From the NCBI GenBank assembly GCA_947073765.1, contig CAMTMZ010000030.1:1-33011 (forward strand): a stretch of DNA of 33,011 nucleotides, given 5' to 3'. Each line of letters opens with the position of its first letter. Within the stretch, counting starts at the first letter, position 1. This DNA comes from an uncultured Bacillota bacterium (GTDB lineage Bacteria; Bacillota; Clostridia; Oscillospirales; Oscillospiraceae). Shown here one piece after another: positions 15,573 to 25,086 of this stretch. The position numbers and the translations under genes were made by a program. Below the pieces are notes generated by a model. It was not told where the DNA came from, did not search any database, and worked only from the letters and a program-made list of their open reading frames with translations.

Positions 15573-17420
15573 GTGAAACATCTAAAAATTCTTCTTGTGG
15601 CCCCCTATCAGAATTTGGCCGACATTTTCTTGGAGACGTCTAAAGAATTCCCTGAGATCCTCCTCGAGACCTTTGTGGGCAACTTGGAAGACGGCATCCG
15701 ATATTACCAGGAACTTATCGCGATCCGAAATTTCGACATCATTCTCTCCCGGGGCGGGACCGCCTCCATGCTGAAAGACGTGTCCCCTATTCCCATTGTG
15801 GATATTGAAGTATCTGTTTATGATATGCTCCGTGCTATCAAGAGCGCGGAGCAATATGGCCAGCCTTTCGTTGTGGTGGGCTTTGCGAACATCACCGAAA
15901 CTGCCCGCCTTCTGCGGGATATGCTGAACCTGTCATTGGATATCCGAGATATCTCCAGCAGCGCAGAGGTGGAGGAGTACTTATCCGGTCTGCTGGCACA
16001 GGGGAAAAATCCGCTGGTGCTGGGGGATATGGTTACTGTGGAACAGGCTAAGGCACTGGAGATGAAAAATCTGCTCATTACTTCGGGCAAGGAAAGTGCG
16101 GTCAAGGCATTTCAGGACGCTATTACGCTCCACCAAAATCTCCGGCTTGTCAAACGGGACGGCCAGATGTTCCGTTCCATTCTGGACAACAGCAAGGGCA
16201 GTCGGGTAGTCTTTAACTCCCAGGGGAAAATTGTTTACTCCAACCTCTCCTCTGCAGATGTCAACACACTGCAGCTGTTAGATATCCTTTCAAAAAATGT
16301 GGAGACCCTCAAGCAAAAAAAGCAGATTACCCTGACCCGAAAACGCAAGGGTCAGCGGCTGGAGATCTACGGCACCGAAATTATTGAGGATTGGGATTCG
16401 TTCTACTCATTCTTCATCGACTTCCGCAGCGGTCTGTCCAACAGTATGCCCAACGTTATCTCAGTAAATGACAAAAGCGAGGTCAGCCAGATGCAGGACG
16501 ACCTGCTCTGCTCCCCCACCTATATACAACCCATCATTTCCGCCTATGGTAGCAAGAAATTTCTCAAGGTTCTCTCTACTCACACCCCCATTTTTATCGG
16601 GGGTGAGCCAGGCACCGGAAAGGACTCGTTTGCCTACAGCCTCTATTTTAACTACCAGCGCGACACATCTTTCTTTATCACCATCAACTGCCCCTTGCTC
16701 AATGAAAAAGTCTGGCAGGCCATCGTCAACGATCCCAACTTTCCCCTCTGCGGTCAGGGTCATACCATCTACTTCAAGGATGTCCACGCGCTTTCCCCGG
16801 CCATGCAGAAAAACCTGGAACTCTATTTCGAGGACACACTCCCCCATAATCGGCACCAGATTATCTCCTCCGGCTCCCGCAACCTCTACGATCTGGCTCT
16901 GGATGACAACTTTATGCGGGCACTCTACTCTAAACTCTGCGGGATCACCGTCTGCCTCCCCGCCCTGCGAAATCGAAAAGGTGATCTGCCGGTCTTTGCT
17001 AATATGCTCATTCAGCGCTTTAACGGTGAGTTTTCTAAACAGGTGATCGGCTTTCAGAGCGATGCGCTCAAATTGCTGTGCAACTACGAGTGGAAGCTCA
17101 ATATGGCCCAACTGAAACAGATCGTCCGTCAACTGGTTATCATGGCGGATGGCTATTACATCTCCGCCGACCAGGTGGGCGAGGCGCTCTCCTCCATCAA
17201 GGAGTCAGATGCCCCGGTTTCCTCTCTAGATCTGACCCGTACACTGGATGAGATCGAACGGGATATCATCAATCGGGTCCTGGTAGACGAGAATATGAAC
17301 CAGTCCAGCGCGGCGAAACGGCTGGGCATTGGCCGGACTACATTGTGGCGCAAGCTCAGCTATGCCCCCGCCTCCACCCCCGGCAAGAGGCCCCGTTCCA
17401 GTCAACAAGAACCCGTATAA
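15573..17420 (+). CDS. PrpR-type transcriptional regulator with degenerate AAA+ domain
   Basis: A 615-residue protein starting at GTG with AGGAGG upstream. An N-terminal PrpR_N sensor fold (residues 5-185) carries LSRGGTA (58-64) and PIVDIEVSVYDML. A PAS-like stretch follows (about 195-285), then an AAA+ domain with intact Walker A GGEPGTGKDS (343-352). Between Walker A and B the usual GAFTGA loop that contacts sigma-54 is missing, and the spacing is about 14 residues shorter than normal. Walker B reads IYFKDV, lacking the Glu of DE. The usual YYRL arginine is Lys (LYSKL). A Fis-type helix-turn-helix ends the protein (about 570-597). It probably regulates the divergent carboxylate operon without sigma-54, as TyrR does. 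The ligand is likely a small carboxylate. Confidence 0.85.
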   Translation: MKHLKILLVAPYQNLADIFLETSKEFPEILLETFVGNLEDGIRYYQELIAIRNFDIILSRGGTASMLKDVSPIPIVDIEVSVYDMLRAIKSAEQYGQPFVVVGFANITETARLLRDMLNLSLDIRDISSSAEVEEYLSGLLAQGKNPLVLGDMVTVEQAKALEMKNLLITSGKESAVKAFQDAITLHQNLRLVKRDGQMFRSILDNSKGSRVVFNSQGKIVYSNLSSADVNTLQLLDILSKNVETLKQKKQITLTRKRKGQRLEIYGTEIIEDWDSFYSFFIDFRSGLSNSMPNVISVNDKSEVSQMQDDLLCSPTYIQPIISAYGSKKFLKVLSTHTPIFIGGEPGTGKDSFAYSLYFNYQRDTSFFITINCPLLNEKVWQAIVNDPNFPLCGQGHTIYFKDVHALSPAMQKNLELYFEDTLPHNRHQIISSGSRNLYDLALDDNFMRALYSKLCGITVCLPALRNRKGDLPVFANMLIQRFNGEFSKQVIGFQSDALKLLCNYEWKLNMAQLKQIVRQLVIMADGYYISADQVGEALSSIKESDAPVSSLDLTRTLDEIERDIINRVLVDENMNQSSAAKRLGIGRTTLWRKLSYAPASTPGKRPRSSQQEPV

Positions 17421-17441
17421 TTTCCGCCGGAGCCCACCAAA

Positions 17442-17478
17442 AACAACAGGCGCGCCCGTTTCGGACACGCCTGTTGTT
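17442..17478 (-). terminator. Stem-loop terminator, best T-run on the minus strand
   Basis: AACAACAGGCG (17442-17452) pairs perfectly with CGCCTGTTGTT (17468-17478). On the minus strand the stem is followed by extra T residues, so it would terminate the FtsX permease operon about 290 bases after its stop. It may also stop plus-strand transcripts of the regulator, which ends 22 bases before it. Confidence 0.6.
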
Positions 17479-17503
17479 CGCTATAGATACCCTAATCTCC
17501 AAT

Positions 17504-17653
17504 TTCCTGAGAGAGCTGATGATGAACGTAGTCTTGGGTGCGCAGGACGAGGATACCCTCACCTCCCTGGCCAGCCGAATTGTCCGGCTGAACGCACAGA
17601 TGACGGCCTCTGAGCGGAAGAAGTTTCCGTGGTCAGAAGGCAAAGGCACATGA
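17504..17653 (+). pseudogene. Remnant resembling the C-terminal region of a type I restriction R subunit
   Basis: About 49 codons read FLRELMMNVVLG, AQDEDTLTSLASR, IVRLNAQMTASER and end at a TGA. The pattern NVVLG-x3-DED-L-SLA-R-RLN-QMT resembles the C-terminal helical region of EcoEI-type HsdR proteins, as I recall that family. There is no ribosome site or upstream domain, and the frame is interrupted afterwards. The rest of 17421-17766 holds only the stem-loop at 17442-17478. It appears to be a scar of a lost restriction system; the identification is from pattern memory and needs a search. Confidence 0.4.
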
Positions 17654-17766
17654 TGGGCAGGTGAATAAGATTGTGGGACTACGAGTTTCGAGGAATTGTC
17701 AGAGATTTTCACGGGTGTAAATCTGCTGATTTTTAGTGCTGGGCCGAAAGTGCGGGTAAGTTTTGA

Positions 17767-20268
17767 TTACACAGCATCTTCAATAGATTCCACGATACTC
17801 ATTTTGCTGATCCTTCTCAGTGGGACGCAGGTTGCCAGCAGACAGGCGGCTATGGCCAGGGCTGCCGCCTCTGCGATGGGAATGACGGGGATAGAGACCA
17901 ACCGCAGTTCATCCGTCGTTGCCGCTTCCACAAAAATCGTGCAAACGTACCCGGCGATGCTCCCAACCACCGCCGCGATCATCCCGTAATAGGCTCCCTC
18001 CCACAGGAACACCTTGAACAGGCTCCCGGTGCCCATGCCGATGGCCCGCTGCATCCCGATTTCGGCGACCCGGGTGTGGATATTGGTATAAACCGTGTTG
18101 ATAATATTCAACAGACCAATCAACGCCACAAAGAGGATCAGGCCCCAGGCCAGGAGCTGGATTTGGGCGAAGCTCTCCGCCAGCTGCCGGTCGGTGTCCT
18201 CGTAGGACAGCCAGAGGGTGCCGGGGACACGCCCCGCCAGAGTCTCCACCGCGGCGTCATAGTCCTCTCGGTCCACCCCTTCCGCCAGGGCGGGCAGCAG
18301 CCAGTTGTAGGCCGTCTTTCCCGTGAGGGCGGCGTACAGTTCCTCGTTCACAACAACCTGCACGCCGTTGACAAAGCCGTTGTTGCCCACGCTCAGATAG
18401 GTATCATAGCCGTCCAGGGTGTGCAGCACCGGCAGCTCACGCCCCGCCACGGTGACAGTGTCCCCGGTCTGTATGCTGGTGCGTGGGATCTCCTGCCCCT
18501 CAAAGACCAGGGGCAGAGGGTTGCGGACCATGCAGCCCTCCCCGGCCTTCAGCTTTTCCAAAACCTCCGGGGCAAGGGAGGAAAAGGCCCGGTCCCAGTA
18601 AGCGCCGTTCAGCCCCACCACCTGAAAGGTTTCTGCCGGCTGGAGGGGAAAGCCAAAGTCGATGCCTATGGGATAGCAATCCTGCCCCTGCTCATAGAGG
18701 GAGAACTGCATGGCGGTCAGCTGCGCCACCCGGGGGTCGTCTTTCATCGTCTGGTACTCCCCGGGGGAGAAGCCGGCCGATTCGTTGGTGATGGAGTAGT
18801 CGCCAAAATGCTCCGCCACGCCGCTCCCGGCAGCGTCCAGCAGTCCCACCGCCCCCTGGAGGGCAATGAAAACGGTAATACTCATCACCAGGGACAGGAC
18901 GGTGATCGCTGTGCGGCCTGGGCTGCGCCTCAGATTGAGGCGGGCGTAAAAGGCCTCAAAACTGTGGATTTTTTTCATCTTGTGGCCCCGGCGCCTGATT
19001 TTCACTTGATTTCCCGCCATGGCGGCGGTAGGAGAGACTCGGGCTGCGTACCGGGCGGCGGGAAGGGCGGCGGCCAGGGCGAACAACAGGGTAACGGCCC
19101 CGCTGGCCAGCAGGAAAACACCTTTGCCGCCGCTGTTCTCCCCAATCAGGCGGTTCAGCTCCCCGGCGTCCCGGGCCAGGAAAATCTCTGGGGACAGCAA
19201 TCCCGTGGCGGCAGTAAGGATGCCCCTGGACGACAGGATCCCCAGCAGCAGGCCGATGGGAATACCCACCACGCACAGCAGCAGAACCTGGGCCGCGACC
19301 AAACGATAGAGCTGCCCCCTGCCCGCCCCGATAGCCCGGAGGACGCCGTACTGGGTCATGCGCCGGGCGACGGCGATTTTCAGGATGTTGTAGATCACCA
19401 GCCCCGCCGCCAGCAAAATAAGCCCGCCAACCAGAGCTCCCGCCGCCATCATAAAGGGAAACCCCTCTGCGGAGATATCCGTCACATCGGCGGCCTGCGC
19501 GCTGTACCGGATACCCAGGGCGTTTAAAAGCGGGATGTTGTAGGTGGCGTCCAGCTCGTGGACATTCAGGGTGGCTGTCAGGTCGTCCATGGTGGCCTGG
19601 AAGGTACCCTTGTCCGCCATGCGGACGTCCACGTTGTAGTAGAAATACTTCTCCGGCAGCAGGGCCTCCGCCGTCCCCAGCCCCACGATGCCGTTGATGG
19701 TCCCGGCGGCGTAGTTGAGATAGTTGCTCTCGGTGACGCCCACCAGGGTAAACTCGGCGGTGAAGTCATAGGACTGGGTTGCTACCCCGTGGCGCAGGGC
19801 TTTGGAGAGGGAGAGGGTCAGGGGGTCCCCCAGCTGGCCGGAGAAGCCCAGATATCCCAGCACATCCTCGGGCAGGGCAAGCTCCATGGGGGCCTGGGGC
19901 AGACGCCCCTCTTTCAGGACGGAGATGGAGGGGTAGAGGGCGCTCACATCCTCTTGAAACTCGCTGAGGCCCAGGATTAGAGTGTTGTCCAGCTGTACGC
20001 TGCCCAGCACCACATGGGCGCCCACAAAGGACAGCCGCGGGTCCTGCCGCAGTGTCTTCAGCTGTGCCTCGTTCATCTGGACAAATTCGGCGTGGCGGTT
20101 TCCGCCGATGGCGATGGCCTGCTGCTGCCGCATGGCGGACAGCACGCCCATGGACTGGCCGATCACCGCCGTCATCATGGTGGACAGGACGATGGCCAGG
20201 AGGATCAAAACTGAGGTGACCCGCTGGGCCAGCAGCTCTTTCAGAGCCAGTGTGTGGTAGTGTCTCAT
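17767..20268 (-). CDS. FtsX-family ABC transporter permease
   Basis: An 833-residue permease with two FtsX/MacB-type halves. An N-terminal membrane segment (about 17-40) precedes an external domain to about residue 265. Three membrane segments follow (about 270-300, 320-350, 380-405). A linker with a basic [25 protein letters not shown] then leads to a second membrane segment (about 450-475), a second external domain, and three final segments ending in [26 protein letters not shown]. This is the layout of exporters or mechanotransmitters for antimicrobial peptides, lipids or lipoproteins. Its ATG overlaps the ATPase stop (ATGA). It belongs with the downstream-regulated kinase/regulator pair at 20999-22767. 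Confidence 0.9.
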   Translation of the reverse strand: MRHYHTLALKELLAQRVTSVLILLAIVLSTMMTAVIGQSMGVLSAMRQQQAIAIGGNRHAEFVQMNEAQLKTLRQDPRLSFVGAHVVLGSVQLDNTLILGLSEFQEDVSALYPSISVLKEGRLPQAPMELALPEDVLGYLGFSGQLGDPLTLSLSKALRHGVATQSYDFTAEFTLVGVTESNYLNYAAGTINGIVGLGTAEALLPEKYFYYNVDVRMADKGTFQATMDDLTATLNVHELDATYNIPLLNALGIRYSAQAADVTDISAEGFPFMMAAGALVGGLILLAAGLVIYNILKIAVARRMTQYGVLRAIGAGRGQLYRLVAAQVLLLCVVGIPIGLLLGILSSRGILTAATGLLSPEIFLARDAGELNRLIGENSGGKGVFLLASGAVTLLFALAAALPAARYAARVSPTAAMAGNQVKIRRRGHKMKKIHSFEAFYARLNLRRSPGRTAITVLSLVMSITVFIALQGAVGLLDAAGSGVAEHFGDYSITNESAGFSPGEYQTMKDDPRVAQLTAMQFSLYEQGQDCYPIGIDFGFPLQPAETFQVVGLNGAYWDRAFSSLAPEVLEKLKAGEGCMVRNPLPLVFEGQEIPRTSIQTGDTVTVAGRELPVLHTLDGYDTYLSVGNNGFVNGVQVVVNEELYAALTGKTAYNWLLPALAEGVDREDYDAAVETLAGRVPGTLWLSYEDTDRQLAESFAQIQLLAWGLILFVALIGLLNIINTVYTNIHTRVAEIGMQRAIGMGTGSLFKVFLWEGAYYGMIAAVVGSIAGYVCTIFVEAATTDELRLVSIPVIPIAEAAALAIAACLLATCVPLRRISKMSIVESIEDAV

Positions 20269-20939
20269 TCCGCCCCCACCTCCGACAGCACTCCGTCCAC
20301 AATGGTGAGCCGCCGCGCTGCCTGTGCCGCGACACGGCTGTCGTGGGTGATGACCACCAGCGCCTTGCCCATCTCCTTACCTACGGTTTTCAGCAGCTCC
20401 ATCACCTCGCCGCCGCTCCGGCTGTCCAGGTTGCCGGTGGGCTCGTCGGCAAAGATCACGTCGGGCCGGGCGATGAGGGCGCGGGCAATGGCCACCCGCT
20501 GCTGCTGCCCCCCGGAGAGCTCATGGGGCAGGTGGGTCAGCCGCTCTTGGATGCCCAGCAGGCCGGCCAGCCTCCCTAAGTAGGCCTCGTCCGGCTGCCT
20601 CCGGTCCAGCAGAAGCGGCATGATGATGTTTTCCCGGGCGGTGAGCACGGGGAGCAGGTGGAACTGCTGGAAGATGAAGCCGATGCGCCGGCGGCGGAAG
20701 GCGGACAGCTCCCGGTCTGACAGGCCGTAGATGTCCCTGCCGTCGTAGAGCAGGCGGCCGGAGGTGGGCCGGTCCAGGCCGGACAGCAGGTGCAGCAGCG
20801 TGCTTTTCCCGCTGCCCGACGGCCCCATGATGGAGAGAAAATCGCCGGGGGTGATGGTCAGCGAGGCCCGGTCCAGAGCGGTCACCCGGTTTTCTCCCTC
20901 GCCGTAGATTTTAGAAAGTTCTTTCGCTTCGATGTTCAT
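20265..20939 (-). CDS. ABC transporter ATP-binding protein (LolD/MacB type)
   Basis: A 224-residue ATPase. Walker [10 protein letters not shown] (about 39-47), Q-loop [10 protein letters not shown], signature LSGGQQQR (about 143), Walker [13 protein letters not shown] and switch VITHD are all canonical for the LolD/MacB/BceA group. I chose ATG 20939 (MNIEAKEL) because AAGGAGGG lies about 9 bases upstream; an in-frame GTG at 20948 would overlap that site. It is the first gene after the promoter at 20971-21002 and is coupled by overlap to the FtsX permease. Together they form an exporter probably handling a peptide or lipid-like substrate. Confidence 0.93.
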   Translation of the reverse strand: MNIEAKELSKIYGEGENRVTALDRASLTITPGDFLSIMGPSGSGKSTLLHLLSGLDRPTSGRLLYDGRDIYGLSDRELSAFRRRRIGFIFQQFHLLPVLTARENIIMPLLLDRRQPDEAYLGRLAGLLGIQERLTHLPHELSGGQQQRVAIARALIARPDVIFADEPTGNLDSRSGGEVMELLKTVGKEMGKALVVITHDSRVAAQAARRLTIVDGVLSEVGAE

Positions 20940-20970
20940 AAAAAACACCCTCCTTATGTGGAATAAGGAG

Positions 20971-21002
20971 AGTGTAACGGATAAATCTCAAAAAATTCTC
21001 AA
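20971..21002 (-). promoter_or_regulatory. Exporter promoter with 11-bp-spaced half-sites
   Basis: On the minus strand two TTGAGA half-sites (21002-20997 and 20991-20986) start 11 bases apart, and TACACT (20976-20971) is a -10-like hexamer. The hexamer at -35 spacing is AGAATT, so no -35 box exists. The upstream half-site covers the kinase stop codon. Geometry from nearest half-site to -10 equals that at 2567-2588, and both -10 boxes are followed by CTCCTTAT. Confidence 0.55.
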
Positions 21003-22108
21003 GGGCGTTCGTTTATTCCCAGGGAAGCAATGGCAACCGCTCCGCCGGACGCGCTGTTTTCCAGCCGGAGCGTACCGCCGTGCTTCCGGCACAGCAGGCC
21101 GCTGGTGTACAGGCCCATGCCGAAATGTGACCCGCCCGCCTCCGTCTTTCCAAAGGGCTTTGGGCCGCTTCTTAGCAGCTGATCTGGAAAACCGGGGCCG
21201 TCATCCGCAACGGCCAGAGCCAGGGTGCGTTCCTCCAGGGCCAGGGTGATCTCCAGCCGCTCATGCGCAAAGCGGACTGCGTTTCCAATCAGGTTTTCCG
21301 CCACCGTGAGAAAAATTCCGTGGTCGAGCTGTGCTGTCCCTGTATCCGGTGCGGAAACAGAGACCTCCAGCGCCGGGGCCAGCAGCCGGGCCGTCTCCTC
21401 CAGCTCCGAACGCAGAACGGAACAGGAGACGCTGGCGGTGCGCACCGGCAGCTGCTCCAGCCGCTGAATGGAGCTCATAGCCTCCACGTACCGCTCGATC
21501 CTTACGGTGTAATTCTCCAGCCGGTCCAAGGCCTGGCGGTCCGAGGGGTCCTGCTGCAGCAGCTTGACGCTGCCTTTCAGCACAGTGACCGGGTTGCGCA
21601 GATCGTGGGCAAAGGCGGCGTTGAGCCGCTTGCGCTCCTCCCCCTGCCGCCACAGCTCCTGGTTGCTTTTCAGCAGCTCCCGACGCATGCGCTCAAAAGC
21701 AGCGCAGATCTGCCCCAGCTCGTCGGCGGAGACGGCCGGAAGGGTGAAGTCCAGGTCATGGGCCTGGACGCGCCGGGTCCCCTCCAGCAGCAGGGCGATG
21801 GGCTCCTTCAGCTTCCAGCGGTAAAAGAGCGCCCCGGCCACGGCCAGACCCATGACCGGAAGCAGGACCCAGCCCAGCAGAGCGGTGATATCCAGCATCT
21901 GTGCCAGCCTCAGCTGCTCTGGCGTGGGGCTCGGAAGGGACGTAATGGTCCCGCCGATGCCGATGCTTATCCCGCCCAGGGGATACCGGGAGGCAACTGC
22001 CTTGCACCCCGTCCACAGCAGGGCTGCCAGCGCCGCCGCCGCCAGCAGTCCGCAGAAGGCCAGCAGAAAAAACGCCCGCCGCAGGCTCATGCCGCTCAGC
22101 CGTTCCAT
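20999..22108 (-). CDS. Sensor histidine kinase
   Basis: A 369-residue kinase from ATG 22108; an in-frame GTG at 22120 or ATG at 22090 are alternatives. The first membrane segment (about 11-32), an external loop of about 40 residues, and the second membrane segment (about 76-97) are followed by a HAMP-like linker and an H-box NAAFAHDLRNPVTVLKG with H168. The ATPase domain has ENLIGNAVRFA (N-box), VADDGPGFPD and FGMGLYTSGLL. The gene overlaps the response-regulator gene, so the two are coupled. It should control the adjacent LolD/FtsX-type exporter. The loop is too small for a known sensor fold, so the signal is unknown. Confidence 0.9.
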   Translation of the reverse strand: MERLSGMSLRRAFFLLAFCGLLAAAALAALLWTGCKAVASRYPLGGISIGIGGTITSLPSPTPEQLRLAQMLDITALLGWVLLPVMGLAVAGALFYRWKLKEPIALLLEGTRRVQAHDLDFTLPAVSADELGQICAAFERMRRELLKSNQELWRQGEERKRLNAAFAHDLRNPVTVLKGSVKLLQQDPSDRQALDRLENYTVRIERYVEAMSSIQRLEQLPVRTASVSCSVLRSELEETARLLAPALEVSVSAPDTGTAQLDHGIFLTVAENLIGNAVRFAHERLEITLALEERTLALAVADDGPGFPDQLLRSGPKPFGKTEAGGSHFGMGLYTSGLLCRKHGGTLRLENSASGGAVAIASLGINERP

Positions 22109-22767
22109 TTGTACCCGCACCCCCAGACTGTTTCAATGTAGCTGTGGAGCGTGTGCCGGGCCAGCTTGGAGCGTATTTTCCGGATGTGCTCCATGACGGT
22201 GTCGCTGCTGCCCTCGCCGTCGATGCCCCAGACGGATTCGTAGATCCTCTCCCGGTCGAACACCTGCCCCGCATTCAGGGACAGCAGTTCCAGAATGTCA
22301 AACTCCCGCCGGGAGAGGACCACCGGCTCGCCGTGAATGGTCACAGTCCGGGCGGAGTAGTCCACCGCGCATTCCCCGAAAAAACGCACCGCGGAGGGGC
22401 TGTTCCTCCTCCGCTCCCGGCGCAGATGGGCGGCGACTCGCGCCTCCAGCTCGTCCAGATCAAAGGGCTTGACGATGTAGTCGTCCGCTCCCGCCTGAAA
22501 CCCCATAATCTGGTCGGCGGACTCGATCCGGGCCGTCAAAAACAGAATCGGGCAGGTCACATGCTCCCGAATGGTCTGGCAGACGGTTATGCCGTCCATG
22601 CCCGGCATGTTGATGTCCAGCAGAATCAGGTCGGGCTGTGCCTCCGCCTTTTGTATGGCCTCCTGCCCGCTGCAGGCCGTCAGCACCTCGTATTTCGGGG
22701 AAAAGCAGGCCTCCAGCATGTCCACAATCCCCCCCTCGTCGTCCACAATTAAAAGTGTTTGAGACAT
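22096..22767 (-). CDS. OmpR-family response regulator
   Basis: A 223-residue regulator. The receiver domain starts MSQTLLIVDDE, with D9/D10, phospho-acceptor D51 in LILLDINMPG, T in FLTAR and K in IVKPFD. The winged-helix domain has LSRREFDILELLSLN and SDTVMEHIRKIRSKL and ends WGCGYKWNG. ATG 22767 follows AAAGGGGTG; the longer in-frame start 30 bases upstream has no ribosome site. It is first in the regulator-kinase pair and is the likely binder of the TTGAGA repeats before the ATPase gene. Confidence 0.93.
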   Translation of the reverse strand: MSQTLLIVDDEGGIVDMLEACFSPKYEVLTACSGQEAIQKAEAQPDLILLDINMPGMDGITVCQTIREHVTCPILFLTARIESADQIMGFQAGADDYIVKPFDLDELEARVAAHLRRERRRNSPSAVRFFGECAVDYSARTVTIHGEPVVLSRREFDILELLSLNAGQVFDRERIYESVWGIDGEGSSDTVMEHIRKIRSKLARHTLHSYIETVWGCGYKWNG

Positions 22768-22808
22768 TTTTTCACCCCTTTGCGAGTTCCTTGCCATGGC
22801 TTATTTCT

Positions 22809-22817
22809 ATTATACCA
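22809..22817 (-). promoter_or_regulatory. Extended -10 promoter of the second regulator-kinase pair
   Basis: On the minus strand TGGTATAAT (22817-22809) forms a perfect extended -10 element about 42 bases upstream of the response regulator ATG. The hexamer at -35 distance (GGAAAA) is not a match, which an extended -10 can tolerate. Confidence 0.55.
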
Positions 22818-22984
22818 TACAATTATCAAGATTTTCCCAAGAACTCGGCTTAAAATCGTAGAGCCTGTGTTGCTTGCCGTTTGTTGGTGAAACCCCTCCG
22901 ACCTTCATAAAGCCATCCACACAGTCAGAGGATTTAGGGTCATCCAGCGTTACTGGAAGGAGCGGAATGGATCCCTGATAGGGT

Positions 22985-23016
22985 AAAAAGTGGCGTGAAC
23001 AAGTCGTTCACGCCAC
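22985..23016 (-). terminator. Rho-independent terminator of the chemoreceptor gene
   Basis: GTGGCGTGAAC (22990-23000) pairs perfectly with GTTCACGCCAC (23006-23016), with a 5-base loop. On the minus strand it is followed by five T residues (22989-22985). It lies 30 bases after the chemoreceptor stop. The rest of the gap 22820-22984 holds no supported gene. Confidence 0.85.
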
Positions 23017-23045
23017 CTCTGGTATCGTTAGGTTTTATGTTCCTT

Positions 23046-24992
23046 TTAGTTTAGCCGGAACTTGCGCGCCAAGCTATTCATCAGCAGGGATTGATCCGAC
23101 AATTCCTGTGCGGTAGCGGCGCTTTGCTCCGAAGTGGCAGAGGTACTTTGAATAACGGAAGATATTTGGTCGATTCCCTCGGTTACCTGAGAGATCGCTG
23201 TAGTCTGACTTTCTACCGCTTCCACAACCGCATCCACTTTAATCGTTACATTTTCCGCAATGGAGTTGGTTTTGTCCAATGATTCCGTTACTTTTGCAAC
23301 CACTTGGCCGCCCTCTGCAACGGCACTGATCGACCCCTCTATCAGCTCCTTGGTGGCTTTGGCCGCCTCGTCAGACTTAGCCGCCAAATTACGCACCTCA
23401 TCAGCCACCACAGCAAAGCCCTTTCCCGCGCTGCCTGCCCGGGCCGCCTCCACGGCGGCGTTTAGGGCCAGGATATTGGTCTGGAACGCAATGTTTTCGA
23501 TCGTATCGATGATTTTGCCGATCTCTGTGGAGGAGCTGGAGATCTTCTCCATAGCGGTGTTCAGTTCCTGGACATAATTCACGCTGACTCCCAGCTGCGC
23601 ACCTGCCTGGGCCACAAAATGCCCGGCTTCCTCAGCAGCGGCCGCGGTCTGCCTGGCGTTCTCTGCGATGCTGTCGGCAGTGGCGGACAATTCATGGATT
23701 GCGCTGGCTTGCTCCGTGGCCCCCTGGCTCAGTGATTGCGCGCCGTTGGATACCTGAACGGCGCTGCTGGCCACGGTTCCGGCGGACTGATTGATTTGTG
23801 AAAGCGTATCCTTCAAGGAATTGTGGATGGTTTTAATGGACTGCTCCATGGTTACAAAGTCGCCCAAATAGGTACGAGTGATCGTTTCACGGAAATCTCC
23901 CTGGGCCATTTTGCCCAAATGAAGGGACACATCCTGCGCCACATCGTTTAAACGGGACAGCATAGTTTCCAGCGCCCTTGCCAGCTGGGCAGTTTCATCC
24001 TTGGACTTTACATGGGGGGACGGTGTGTGTAAATCTCCGTCGGCCATCTTCTGGAGCCGGGCAACACAGGATTGAATTGGGCCGGAGATAGACCTGCCTA
24101 CTTTGACTGCTACAGGGAATGTGGCGAGCACAACGAGGACTACCACCAGAACCGTCAGCATAATGCTCCGGTCCAAAGTAGATTTAAGTTCCCGCTGGCT
24201 GGTCTCAATGGCTATGCTCCACTCCTGATGGCCGTCAATGGGAGCGAAGCCCACAAATTTGTTGTCACCATAAAAGTTATATGCCCCGAAACCGGTTTCT
24301 CCCTGGAGCATACGCTGATTCACATCAGCCACATCAGCCACGCTTGGGTCCGTTTTTGCCGCTTCAATCATGTTGGAGCCCTCTTCTACAATGGAAGCCT
24401 CTCGATGACCGATGACATTCCCTTTGTTGTCCAGCACATAGGCTACGCCGCTGCTGCCAATAGACAAATTTCTTACAATATCTGACAGAAAATCAGCACT
24501 GATTCCACCATAGACTACACCGTCGAAGCGGCCGTTGGTGATGATAGGTACCTCCAACAGGAAGATCATCTGCTGTCCGTCGTTCATAATATCAGAGATA
24601 TAGGGTTTCATTGTAGATTTGCACTGTTGAAAATAATCTTCTTCTGCGTAGCTGTATCCCGTGGAAGAAAACCCGCTGGCATCCATTTTGCCAACGTAGA
24701 GAAAGCCGTTGCGCTGGGCGATATCCTCCCGAAGGGGAATCAGCTCTGGAGCAGTCGGATCAGATTCCCGGAAAATATCAGAGGCGGCGGCCTCTTGGAG
24801 CGCCGTCCAGTAGTTTCCCATTTTCCATTCCACAGCGTCTGCGGCCATCTGTGTAGCGGGACCCAAAGTCTTTGTCGTAACATCATCAATTCCGCTTGCG
24901 TTCAGCAGGGCTGTAATCACACCAATCAGCACCGATCCGACCAGCACTACCGACAACATACTGATTTGGATTTTTGATTTGATCGATTTCAT
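23046..24992 (-). CDS. Methyl-accepting chemotaxis protein with dCache sensor
   Basis: A 648-residue chemoreceptor. Membrane segment 1 lies at about 8-30 and an external double-Cache domain at about 35-275 (containing EEDYFQQC, YISDIMNDGQ and GGISADFLSDIV). Membrane segment 2 is at about 277-297, HAMP at about 298-350, and a signalling domain follows with the hairpin-tip region GKGFAVVADEVRNLAAKSDEAAKAT. ATG 24992 has AAGGAAGG 6 bases upstream; the longer in-frame form starting at 25046 has no good site. It should report ligand binding to CheA/CheW. No other chemotaxis gene is in the window. The typical amino-acid R-x-W-Y Cache motif was not seen, so it may sense a carboxylate or another ligand. 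Confidence 0.93.
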   Translation of the reverse strand: MKSIKSKIQISMLSVVLVGSVLIGVITALLNASGIDDVTTKTLGPATQMAADAVEWKMGNYWTALQEAAASDIFRESDPTAPELIPLREDIAQRNGFLYVGKMDASGFSSTGYSYAEEDYFQQCKSTMKPYISDIMNDGQQMIFLLEVPIITNGRFDGVVYGGISADFLSDIVRNLSIGSSGVAYVLDNKGNVIGHREASIVEEGSNMIEAAKTDPSVADVADVNQRMLQGETGFGAYNFYGDNKFVGFAPIDGHQEWSIAIETSQRELKSTLDRSIMLTVLVVVLVVLATFPVAVKVGRSISGPIQSCVARLQKMADGDLHTPSPHVKSKDETAQLARALETMLSRLNDVAQDVSLHLGKMAQGDFRETITRTYLGDFVTMEQSIKTIHNSLKDTLSQINQSAGTVASSAVQVSNGAQSLSQGATEQASAIHELSATADSIAENARQTAAAAEEAGHFVAQAGAQLGVSVNYVQELNTAMEKISSSSTEIGKIIDTIENIAFQTNILALNAAVEAARAGSAGKGFAVVADEVRNLAAKSDEAAKATKELIEGSISAVAEGGQVVAKVTESLDKTNSIAENVTIKVDAVVEAVESQTTAISQVTEGIDQISSVIQSTSATSEQSAATAQELSDQSLLMNSLARKFRLN

Positions 24993-25086
24993 ACATGACC
25001 TTCCTTTTACCCATTTTTTATTTAGGGCGAGAGAGTGCGTTTTCAAACAAAATGTGCGATTTTTGGCTGCGCCCTAAATCCTTGAT

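Noticed and set aside
18076-19527. A 483-codon plus-strand frame opposite the FtsX permease.
   Set aside because: Gln/Gly/His-rich shadow of a GC-rich gene; the minus strand encodes a well-formed permease with family layout.
20950-20970. An 8-bp inverted repeat (CTCCTTAT and ATAAGGAG) that could hide the ribosome site of the ATPase gene in an RNA hairpin.
   Set aside because: With the -10 at 20971-20976 the transcript would start inside the first arm, so the RNA hairpin could not form; it would need a start site further upstream.
22810-22993. A minus-strand open frame of about 60 codons overlapping the second regulator promoter region.
   Set aside because: It has no start codon or ribosome site, spans the extended -10 element and the terminator, and matches no family I recognise.
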